Below, in pieces: positions 52,244-60,252 of a stretch of DNA of 64,000 bases (positions within the stretch are counted from its first letter, which is position 1; the number at the start of each line of letters is the position of its first letter). This DNA comes from Acidimicrobilacustris europaeus (GTDB lineage: Bacteria; Actinomycetota; Acidimicrobiia; Acidimicrobiales; Acidimicrobilacustridaceae), in the NCBI GenBank assembly GCA_965194515.1, contig OZ239146.1, forward strand, positions 1-64,000. The letters are read 5' to 3'. The translations under genes were made by a program, and so were the position numbers. Under the pieces are notes generated by a model. That model saw only the letters and a list, made by a program, of their open reading frames with translations. It was not told the DNA's origin and did not search any database.

Positions 52244-53077
52244 ATGGGGGCCGTTGAGGGAAGAGTCGCGCTGGTGACGGGAGCAGCGAGGGGTCAGGGT
52301 CGGGCGCATGCCGTTGCCTTGGCCGCTGAAGGGGCCGACATCGTTGTCACCGACCTCTGCGCCGATATCGCCACCGTTCCCTATGCATTGGGGACAGCTG
52401 CAGAACTGGCCGAGACCGTCGCCCTGGTTGAAGCGACCGGACAGCGATGCCTGTCGATGCCCGCCGATATCCGTGACACCGCCGGTATCGGCCTTGTGGT
52501 CGAGGCCGGCATCGAAGCCTTCGGTCAGATCGACATTTGTGTCGCCAATGCAGGTGTCACCGGGTACGGAAAGTTTCACGAACTCGATGACGACACCTGG
52601 AACGACATGATCGATGTCGACCTCACCGGAACGTTCAAAACCATCCGAGCTGTCCTTCCCCACATGCTCGATCGCCGATACGGACGAATCATCGCGACGT
52701 CATCAATGGCGGGCCGCATGGGTAATGCCAACCTCGCGCATTACGTCGCGGCCAAGTGGGGCGTCATTGGCATGGTGAAGTCATTGGCAATGGAGGTCGC
52801 GAACAAGGGCATCACCGTCAATGCCATTGCGCCTGCCGCAGTCGACACCGCAATGTTGCATAACGAAGCGATGTACAAACTCTTTTGTCCCGATATGGAC
52901 GCACCAACTCGTGAAGACGTCGCTCCGCGCTACCAGGCAATGAATCGACTCGGTGTGGCGTGGATGGATCCCGAAGAAGTGTCACGAGCGGTGTTGTTCG
53001 TCGCAGCCGATGCGGCAAGCAGCATGACTGGCCAAGTCATCGAAGTCAGCCTTGGATCCAGTGCGGGAACACACTGA
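52244..53077 (+). CDS. Mycofactocin-dependent SDR oxidoreductase
   Basis: 277 residues. The start VALVTGAARGQGRAHAVALA and the insertion CADIATVPYALGTAAELAET match the subfamily of SDRs found only in genomes with mycofactocin. These keep NAD bound and pass electrons to mycofactocin. Catalytic Ser is in ATSSMAG and Tyr-Lys in YVAAKWG near residue 167. GAGAAGGGGAG precedes the ATG. It lies 14 kb from the biosynthesis genes and is a likely client of the cofactor made there. Confidence 0.92.
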   Translation: MGAVEGRVALVTGAARGQGRAHAVALAAEGADIVVTDLCADIATVPYALGTAAELAETVALVEATGQRCLSMPADIRDTAGIGLVVEAGIEAFGQIDICVANAGVTGYGKFHELDDDTWNDMIDVDLTGTFKTIRAVLPHMLDRRYGRIIATSSMAGRMGNANLAHYVAAKWGVIGMVKSLAMEVANKGITVNAIAPAAVDTAMLHNEAMYKLFCPDMDAPTREDVAPRYQAMNRLGVAWMDPEEVSRAVLFVAADAASSMTGQVIEVSLGSSAGTH

Positions 53078-53091
53078 ACGCACTCTTGGCG

Positions 53092-53274
53092 TTACGGGCA
53101 ACCAATTCCGTTGAGCGTTGCACACGGCGGACACAAACGAGCCGGGCCGTCGGGCGTTTGCCAACTGCGCGCATTTGGTGAACCACAAGACAGGCATGGC
53201 CCATTTCCATCGAGTGCTGCACCGTCAGATTCAGCGCTGTCGGTTGAGGTTTCTGAAGACCGGGCTTCACTCAT
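53092..53274 (-). CDS. Small zinc-ribbon-like protein (60 aa)
   Basis: 60 residues: a Ser/Glu-rich start followed by CLSCGSPNARSWQ and LCPPC, giving two CxxC pairs suited to one zinc ion. The ATG overlaps the TGA of the upstream membrane-protein gene, so translation is coupled. I recognise no specific family. Confidence 0.5.
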   Translation of the reverse strand: MSEARSSETSTDSAESDGAALDGNGPCLSCGSPNARSWQTPDGPARLCPPCATLNGIGCP

Positions 53275-54077
53275 GAATCAGCACAGATGTCGTTGATCGT
53301 GAGCATGTACGAACCATCCGTTGGTTGAGTCTCTCGGAGCGTTGCGCACAATTCGACGAATGTGGCCTCGATGTTTGTATCGAGTTCTGGCCGCACCTCA
53401 GTGACATAGCCATACAAGCTGAGCGTCGACGTGCGGTCTTGAAGCCATTCGTCAGCGACCGTAAGAATTTCGTCCGCCCATAGCTGCCATGTTGTGTAGT
53501 GGATCATCGCAAGGTCGCGAACGAAATCTGGTATCGAGCCGTCCGGGTAGTCACGCGCTGCGTAGTCATCCTGAATCTGCTCAAGGTCGAGTTGAAATTG
53601 CGCGACTTCGGAATCGATTTCGGAAAGCCAACGGTCAGTAACTTCTGGTCGTTCGGCCTCGGTGGATGCAGTCCATTCCTCTCGGTACCTGTTGTAACTC
53701 TCCCAAAAGGTTTCGATGAAGATGAGGTTGATCAGTTCCGAATCCAGCAGATCCTCAATCGCCATTTGGTACTCGGCATCGCTTGCTTTCGCAGTCTTTG
53801 ACGAGTCCGGCACGATGGAAACGCCAATTCCGAACAGGAGCGCACCAATAACGAAGATCGCGAGGACGGCGAGGAAGAGCGGACGCCGCGATGATCGTTG
53901 AGGTCTCGGAACGGGAGCGAGCGGACCTTGCGAACTTGGGTCGAACGGGTACGGAGGATGATCGGGAGCGGGCGTTGGCGCTCGCGACGGCATTTCGTCG
54001 GTGAGGCCAGGAGGCGGCGGATACCAACGGCCATCGCCGGCTTGCCACCATCCGGGGCTGTGGGGAACGTCGCTCAT
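53271..54077 (-). CDS. DUF2510-type membrane protein with exterior helical domain
   Basis: 268 residues. The start GWWQAGDGRWYPPPPG is the DUF2510-like motif of actinobacterial membrane proteins. A Pro-rich cytoplasmic part leads to one membrane helix (FLAVLAIFVIGALLFGIGVSI, residues 68-88), and the remaining 180 residues form an exterior helical domain without Cys pairs except near the C-terminus. Function unknown. It overlaps the small zinc-ribbon-like gene as ATGA. Confidence 0.7.
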   Translation of the reverse strand: MSDVPHSPGWWQAGDGRWYPPPPGLTDEMPSRAPTPAPDHPPYPFDPSSQGPLAPVPRPQRSSRRPLFLAVLAIFVIGALLFGIGVSIVPDSSKTAKASDAEYQMAIEDLLDSELINLIFIETFWESYNRYREEWTASTEAERPEVTDRWLSEIDSEVAQFQLDLEQIQDDYAARDYPDGSIPDFVRDLAMIHYTTWQLWADEILTVADEWLQDRTSTLSLYGYVTEVRPELDTNIEATFVELCATLRETQPTDGSYMLTINDICADS

Positions 54078-54168
54078 GCGTGGCTAACGATAGGCACAGT
54101 GGCGCACCGATACTCGTCGCGGACGCGTTTGTTGTGATCCCCAACTTCACCGACTGAGGAACAACGAG

Positions 54169-55665
54169 TCAAACGTTGTCGCCGTGAAGGTCAGGCATCA
54201 CGAGTAATTCGGGGTCGGCGAGGCGAAACTCTTCGTTCGGCCCTGGATTGTGTTTCGGTAGAAGGAGAACGAGCGCGGCTTGAACTGCCGCAAGCCCGAT
54301 GGTGATCCACATAACTGCCTTGATTCCGTCAAGGTAGGCACTCTCGGTTTCCGACCCACCGATGCGACCCCAATAGGCCAGACCGATGACGGCGATGCCG
54401 ATTGCACCGGCGAGTTGAAGGCCAGTTGCCTGGACGCCCGATGCCGCGCCGGCGTATTCGTGCGGAACCTCGGACAAGACGAATGCGATCGTGGTGGCGA
54501 TGGAAATTCCAAGCGCGAATCCAAGGAGCGTGACTGCCGGCACTAAGTGGACTGCTTCAAATTCCGAGGAGCCGACGCGAGCGACATAGAGAACGACAAC
54601 AGCAGAGAGCGCGTTCAGTAGGGCACCGATCACAACTGCACCGCGTCCATAACGACGCAGAAGGGGCGCCGCCGCCATCGAACCAAACATGTTGGCGAAC
54701 GGCATGGGACAGGTGAGGATCGCTGCCCGAAGGGGGTCAATGTCGAACCCGAGTTGAATCGTGAGGATGAGATAGATCGGACCTGCTGCCGATAAGAGAC
54801 CAACAAGCAACGTGATGATGTTGCCGATGCGGAAACTGCGAATGGCAAACAGAATCGGATTGACGAGGGGGTCGCCGCCTTTGCGAACAAGGTTCTTCTC
54901 ATAGCGAATGAATGCAAAGAAAAGCGGCAACGTGCAGACCAACATGAGCAGGATCCACACCGGCCATCCGGCATTTCGTCCTTGGATCAGCGGGAACATC
55001 AAGAAGAACGCGACAACGGCAAGAACTGCTGCACCCGTGACATCGAGTCGGCCTGCCGTTCCCGGTTGCGTGGCAGGCAAGACCTTCGCTGCGATGAGCC
55101 ACACCACAAGACCAATCGGAATGAATGGCAAATAGGCCCAGCGCCAACCGATACCAAACAGGTTCGCGTTTGTAAGCGCGCCTGCACTGAGCTGTCCGAT
55201 CATGAAACCGGCACCAGCAAACATGAGAAAAATTGAGAACGCGCGGGTGCGGGTGTGGCCGTTGAACGTGCGCTGGATCATCGCCGAGAGCTGGGGCGCG
55301 GTCACGCCACCGGCGATTCCCTGAAGCGCGCGAGCAACAAGAAGGAAATAGATATTCGGCGAGGCCGCACTCAGTGCCCACGATGCAAGAAGCGCACCGA
55401 AACCAATCATGAGCAGACGTCGGGTCCCAAACAGATCGCCAAGGCGACCCGAAAGAACCAGAACCAACGAGAACGTCAGCGCGAACAGCGAGGCGTACCA
55501 CTGCAGCTCGCTATTTGTCGCGCCAAGCCCATCGCGAATACTGGGTAGCGCCATGGTCGTGGAGCCGTTCACCAACACCAGAACAAACTGCAAAGCGATA
55601 ACGACGACAAAGACGCCGTTACGGAGCGAGACAGGTGCCTGAGAGATTGGGGCGTCAGTTGGCAT
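54169..55665 (-). CDS. MFS transporter (DHA2-like exporter)
   Basis: About 498 residues with 14 membrane helices. Motif A GRLGDLFGTRR lies near residue 72. It resembles EmrB/QacA-type drug exporters. ATG 55665 overlaps the end of the ABC exporter gene by 11 bases, so it is the third gene of an export operon with the two ABC half-transporters. Confidence 0.9.
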   Translation of the reverse strand: MPTDAPISQAPVSLRNGVFVVVIALQFVLVLVNGSTTMALPSIRDGLGATNSELQWYASLFALTFSLVLVLSGRLGDLFGTRRLLMIGFGALLASWALSAASPNIYFLLVARALQGIAGGVTAPQLSAMIQRTFNGHTRTRAFSIFLMFAGAGFMIGQLSAGALTNANLFGIGWRWAYLPFIPIGLVVWLIAAKVLPATQPGTAGRLDVTGAAVLAVVAFFLMFPLIQGRNAGWPVWILLMLVCTLPLFFAFIRYEKNLVRKGGDPLVNPILFAIRSFRIGNIITLLVGLLSAAGPIYLILTIQLGFDIDPLRAAILTCPMPFANMFGSMAAAPLLRRYGRGAVVIGALLNALSAVVVLYVARVGSSEFEAVHLVPAVTLLGFALGISIATTIAFVLSEVPHEYAGAASGVQATGLQLAGAIGIAVIGLAYWGRIGGSETESAYLDGIKAVMWITIGLAAVQAALVLLLPKHNPGPNEEFRLADPELLVMPDLHGDNV

Positions 55666-57526
55666 CGAGATCAATGGCTGCAGCCACGAATTGGGCGTTG
55701 TAGAGGTTGGAATAGGCCCCGCCTGCGGCCAGAAGATCCTCGTGATTGCCCTGCTCGACGATGCTGCCGTTCTCCATCACCAAGATGATGTCGGCATCGC
55801 GAATTGTGGAGAGACGATGGGCGATCACGAAACTGGTGCGGTTCGATCGCAATGCTGCCATCGCATGCTGGATAAGTACCTCGGTCCGGGTATCGACCGA
55901 ACTGGTTGCTTCGTCGAGGATGAGGATGGTGGGTTCAGCAAGGAACGCTCGAGCGATAGTGAGCAACTGCTTTTCGCCAGCACTGAGATTGCTGGCTTCG
56001 TCGTCAAGGATGGTGTTGTAGCCATCAGGCATTGCTCGTACGAAGTGATCAACATGCGTTGCCTTCGCCGCCTGGACGATTTCCTCTTCCGTTGCATCGA
56101 GCCGGCCATACGCGATGTTGTCGCGAATCGTGCCACCAAACAGCCAAGTGTCTTGAAGCACCATGCCCATGCTCGAACGCAGGTCGTCGCGACGCATCTT
56201 TGAGATATCGACACCATCGAGCGTGATCGCGCCACCGTTGAGTTCATAGAAACGCATGAGCAGATTGACGAGTGTGGTCTTGCCCGCACCGGTGGGACCA
56301 ACGATGGCAATGGTTTGTCCCGGCTCAGCAATCAGTGAGAGATCAGTGATGAGAGGTTTGTTTGCGGAATAGGAGAAGGTGACTGCTTCAAACGCAACGC
56401 GTCCCTTTGGTGACACGACTGTTTGCGCATCGACCGGATCGGGCGATTGCTCATCGACATCGAGAAACTCAAAGACTCGTTCAGCCGAAGCGATACCGGA
56501 CTGCAGCATGTTGGCCAGCGATGCCAACTGGTTGATTGGTTGGGTGAACTGACGTGAGTACTGAATGAACGCCTGAATGTCGCCGATGCTCAGGTTGCCT
56601 GAAGCAACCCGCAATCCACCAATAACGGCGATGGCCACGTAGTTGAGGTTGCTCACCAGCATCATGGCGGGCTGGATCATTCCGGAAATGAATTGAGCGC
56701 CGAACGCGGCCTCGAAGAGTTTTTGGTTTGTGGCTTCGAATCGGTCTTCGGTTGCTTGCTGTTGGCCGAACACCTTCACCAATGAATGACCGGCAAAGGT
56801 TTCTTCAACGATGCCGTTGAGTGCGCCGGTGTGTGACCACTGGGCGATGAACCGTTTCTTTGACTTGCCGGCGATGTACTTAATCGTGATGAGCGTGACC
56901 GGAACAGTTGCAACGGCGACGAGCGAAAGCAATGGTGAAATCGTCAGCATCATGATGAGCACGCCGACGACGGTGAGCAACGAGATGAACAACATGCTCA
57001 AGCTCTGGGCAAGGCTTTGGGCGATGTTGTCGATGTCGTTGGTAACTCGACTGAGAAGGTCACCGCGAGGTGTGCGATCGATGTACCCGAGTGGCAATCT
57101 ATTGATCTTGTTTTCAACGGCCGAACGCAGTCGCCGCATGGTTCGGTGAATAACCCCAGCAAGCAAGAAGCCCTGGAAATAAGCCATTGCGGCCGAGCCG
57201 AGATAGAGACCGACAACGATCAAAAGCGTTCGGTGCAATTCAGGGAAGTCGATGCCGGTGGGTGCTTGAACACCGCTGATGATGACGTTGGTTGCGTTGC
57301 CGAGGATCTTGGGGCCGACAACCGACATCATGACGCTGATGACGGCAGTACTCAGCACGAGGATGAGGCGGAATCGTTCTGGCCGCATCCACGAAATAAG
57401 TCGCAAGGTGGAGTTACGGAAGTCTTTTGATCGTTCGACGGGCACCGTCGCACCCATCATGCGGGGACCAACAGTCACCTGATGCTGAGGTGTTTCCTCG
57501 ACGTTCTCTTCGGTGGACTCGCTCAT
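55655..57526 (-). CDS. ABC exporter half-transporter with consensus ATPase site
   Basis: 623 residues: an N-terminal ABCB-type membrane domain with six helices (about residues 50-345) and an ATPase domain with Walker A GPTGAGKTT near 405, signature LSAGEKQLLTIARAF near 505 and Walker B ILILDEATSSVD near 528, with the catalytic Glu present. Its ATG overlaps the stop of the partner gene as ATGA. The pair forms a heterodimeric exporter. Confidence 0.93.
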   Translation of the reverse strand: MSESTEENVEETPQHQVTVGPRMMGATVPVERSKDFRNSTLRLISWMRPERFRLILVLSTAVISVMMSVVGPKILGNATNVIISGVQAPTGIDFPELHRTLLIVVGLYLGSAAMAYFQGFLLAGVIHRTMRRLRSAVENKINRLPLGYIDRTPRGDLLSRVTNDIDNIAQSLAQSLSMLFISLLTVVGVLIMMLTISPLLSLVAVATVPVTLITIKYIAGKSKKRFIAQWSHTGALNGIVEETFAGHSLVKVFGQQQATEDRFEATNQKLFEAAFGAQFISGMIQPAMMLVSNLNYVAIAVIGGLRVASGNLSIGDIQAFIQYSRQFTQPINQLASLANMLQSGIASAERVFEFLDVDEQSPDPVDAQTVVSPKGRVAFEAVTFSYSANKPLITDLSLIAEPGQTIAIVGPTGAGKTTLVNLLMRFYELNGGAITLDGVDISKMRRDDLRSSMGMVLQDTWLFGGTIRDNIAYGRLDATEEEIVQAAKATHVDHFVRAMPDGYNTILDDEASNLSAGEKQLLTIARAFLAEPTILILDEATSSVDTRTEVLIQHAMAALRSNRTSFVIAHRLSTIRDADIILVMENGSIVEQGNHEDLLAAGGAYSNLYNAQFVAAAIDLDAN

Positions 57527-59253
57527 GCTGCTTCCTCGGCAGTCATCTGCGATTCCACGATCTCGGCGTAGGTCGGGCAGGTCTCGAGCAACTCACGATG
57601 CGTTCCGAGGCCGACACATTCGCCTTGATCGAGCACGAGGATTTGATCGGCGTGCTTAATCGTTGAGACTCGCTGGGCAACGATGATGAGCGCCGCGTCG
57701 GTGGTGACGGGCACGAGTGCAGTACGAAGACGTGCATCGGTGGAAAGGTCAAGCGCCGAGAATGAATCGTCGAACACATAGATACCCGGTTTGCGAACGA
57801 GCGCTCGGGCAATGGCCAGGCGCTGACGCTGTCCGCCAGAAACATTTGTGCCGCCCTGAGAAATCGGCGCATCAAGTTTCTCGGCCATTGCGTTGACGAA
57901 GTCAGCAGCCTGCGCGATCTCGAGTGCTTTCCAAAGGCCATCTTCTGTCGCGTTCTCGTTGGCGAAGAGAAGATTCGATCGAATCGTGCCCGAGAACAGA
58001 TACGGACGCTGCGGAACGACTGACACTCGCTTCCAAAGCGTTTCCGGTTCAAGGTCGCGAACATTGACATCATCGACGAGGATTTGGCCTTCGCTGCTGT
58101 CGATGAGACGAGCGATGAGATTGACCAATGACGTCTTGCCCGAACCTGTCGAACCGATGATCGCTGTTGTCTGGCCGGGGCGTGTAGTGAACGAAATATT
58201 GGAAAGAACGGGGATTTCCGCGCCGGGGTAGGAGAACCCAACATTGCGAAATTCGAGTGTCCCTCGTCCGGAAAGTTCGGTGGTCGGGTTTACTGACGTG
58301 ACAATCGAAGAGTCGGTGTTGAGGACTTCGTTGATGCGATCAGCGCACACTGAAGCCCGGGGCCACATCACCGCGACGAACGTGGCCATCATGACGGCCA
58401 TGAGGATCTGCACGAGATAGGTGAGAAACGCGATGAGTGCGCCGATCTGCATGTCGCCGGATTGAATGCGATCAGCAGCAACCCACACAGCAGCAGCACT
58501 CGAAACGTTCATTACAAGCATGACGGTCGGGAAGAGTGACGACATATATCGACTGGTAAGGATCGAGGTGCGAGAGAGCAGTTGGTTTGCTTCGTCGAAT
58601 CGTTCTGTTTCGAGCGGTTCACGAACAAAAGCTCGAACAACACGCATGCCAACGATCTGCTCACGCAGAACTTTGCTGACGTTGTCGATGCGTTCCTGCA
58701 TAGCGCGGAACTGCGGGATGACGCGAATGACGATGGTGCCGATCGTGAGCAGCAATACGGGGATTGATGCCACGAGAATGAGTGAGAGCGGCCCGTCTTC
58801 GCGTACGGCAAGGAAGACGCCGACAACGATGGTGATGGGTGCAGAGATAAACGAGGTGCACAACATCACGACCAAGGTCTGCACTTGTTGCACATCGTTG
58901 GTGATGCGGGTGATCAGCGATGGCGCACCAAAGCTGTCGACCTCGCGGGTGGAGAACCCGGTGACGGTATGAAAGAGACGGTCGCGAACATCGCGCCCAA
59001 AGCCCATGCCGGCCCGCGAACCAGCCCAGGTGGCGGCGATGCCGAAGACGGCTTGCACCAGCGAGAGCGCCAGCATCACGGCGCCAATCTTCACGATGTA
59101 ATTGGTATTGGCCTTGAGGATGCCCTGGTCGATGAGCATGGCGTTGAGGGTCGGCAACGTCATGGTGGCGGTAACCGCCACGACCTGAAAGATCAGCACC
59201 GCCCACAGCAACTTTTTGTATGGCAGCAAATAGCTGCGCATGAGCCGGTTCAC
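57523..59253 (-). CDS. ABC exporter half-transporter with degenerate Walker B
   Basis: About 576 residues, same fold as its partner. Walker A is GSTGSGKTS near 367 and signature VSGGQRQRLAIARAL near 465, but Walker B reads IYVFDDSFSALD: Asp replaces the catalytic Glu. This is known for heterodimeric exporters of the TM287/288 type with one inactive site. GGGGGG seven bases upstream selects the GTG start at 59253; the longer frame to 59346 is not needed. Confidence 0.92.
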   Translation of the reverse strand: MNRLMRSYLLPYKKLLWAVLIFQVVAVTATMTLPTLNAMLIDQGILKANTNYIVKIGAVMLALSLVQAVFGIAATWAGSRAGMGFGRDVRDRLFHTVTGFSTREVDSFGAPSLITRITNDVQQVQTLVVMLCTSFISAPITIVVGVFLAVREDGPLSLILVASIPVLLLTIGTIVIRVIPQFRAMQERIDNVSKVLREQIVGMRVVRAFVREPLETERFDEANQLLSRTSILTSRYMSSLFPTVMLVMNVSSAAAVWVAADRIQSGDMQIGALIAFLTYLVQILMAVMMATFVAVMWPRASVCADRINEVLNTDSSIVTSVNPTTELSGRGTLEFRNVGFSYPGAEIPVLSNISFTTRPGQTTAIIGSTGSGKTSLVNLIARLIDSSEGQILVDDVNVRDLEPETLWKRVSVVPQRPYLFSGTIRSNLLFANENATEDGLWKALEIAQAADFVNAMAEKLDAPISQGGTNVSGGQRQRLAIARALVRKPGIYVFDDSFSALDLSTDARLRTALVPVTTDAALIIVAQRVSTIKHADQILVLDQGECVGLGTHRELLETCPTYAEIVESQMTAEEAA

Positions 59254-59509
59254 TCGAACACCCCCCTGTATCGATGTTACGGGCGAGGCCGCGATCACAC
59301 CGCATTTGCCACAAATTGAGCCAGAGATTCGAAGGGAAATCCCCACTCTGCGGAGACAGCAGCACTATCAACGACGTGTTTGTCGCTGATAAGCGTCACC
59401 GCGTATCAAAAGGTGCGTTACCCCGTAAAATAACGAAGAAGCGTCATTCTTGGTACGTAGGCGGACTACGAGCGGCCAAGATGACGCCCTACCTACGGCG
59501 GCGGGTTTC

Positions 59510-60163
59510 ATGGAGCGGGAATTTGGGCGGGTCGAGGCCAATGTGGCCTCGACTCCGCCACTAATCATCAGTTGGGATCCTTTGGCGGGGGAGCTTCTTC
59601 GGGGCCACCTCGAGGCCGAAGGCTTCCCGGGAACGACCCACAGCGTGGGCGGGGAAACGGCCGAGGCTGCGGCGCCACTCGTACTTCTGCCCCCTCCGAC
59701 CTACGCCGACTATTTGGGCAGCGGTTGGGATGTGCGACTGCGATCAGTTCCGCTTGATGTGCCGATGGTGGTGCTGGCTCGTCCCAATGTGCCGGTGCGG
59801 TCAGCCTTGCAACTGAATCTGCGCAAGAGCGGGGTGGCGTTGCTTGATGCTGGTCGTCCGTCAACCGTGGGAGCGGTGTCCTCGGCATTGCGTATGTCGC
59901 TTGAAGGTGGACAGGTCATCGACCCTCTCTTTATTGAGTCGAATGGCGACCAGGCCCGGGCCCAACTGACCCCGGCCGAACACCGTGTGTATGCGTTGCT
60001 CGCCAACGGGCGATCAAACAGCGGAATTGCCGATGAGCTGTTCCTTTCGGAACGCACGGTGGAAGTTCACGTACGCAAGGTTTTCTCCAAATTGGGACTG
60101 GGCGATAACCCTGCGATGAATCGACGGGTTGTCGCCGCATCAATGTTCCTCACCCCCGGCTGA
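59510..60163 (+). CDS. LuxR-type regulator with degenerate receiver domain
   Basis: About 217 residues. The C-terminal helix-turn-helix is a clear LuxR domain (LTPAEHRVYALLANGRSNSG and SERTVEVHVRKVFSKLGL). The N-terminal 130 residues look like a receiver fold (PLIISWDPLAGELLRGHLEA, VPMVVLARPNVPVRSALQ), but the acidic pocket and phospho-accepting Asp are missing. It probably responds to a ligand or protein rather than to phosphorylation. ATG 59510 is chosen; the frame extends to 59450. The 256-bp gap before it holds no gene; TAAAAT at 59426-59431 is a possible -10. Confidence 0.83.
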   Translation: MEREFGRVEANVASTPPLIISWDPLAGELLRGHLEAEGFPGTTHSVGGETAEAAAPLVLLPPPTYADYLGSGWDVRLRSVPLDVPMVVLARPNVPVRSALQLNLRKSGVALLDAGRPSTVGAVSSALRMSLEGGQVIDPLFIESNGDQARAQLTPAEHRVYALLANGRSNSGIADELFLSERTVEVHVRKVFSKLGLGDNPAMNRRVVAASMFLTPG

Positions 60164-60215
60164 GGTTGTTGCAAGGGAGGATGTCAGCGCCACGGCGACT
60201 GTCACAGGGGCCGTC

Positions 60216-60252
60216 TATCGTCACTGACGTGACGACGCGGCGGAGTTCATGA
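60216..60252 (+). promoter_or_regulatory. -10-like TATCGT and 7-codon leader frame before recC
   Basis: TATCGT (60216-60221) is followed by seven bases and a GTG that opens a 7-codon frame (60229-60252). Its TGA overlaps the recC ATG as ATGA. GGAG lies only three bases from the recC ATG, too close for normal use, so coupling through the small frame is possible. Confidence 0.35.
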
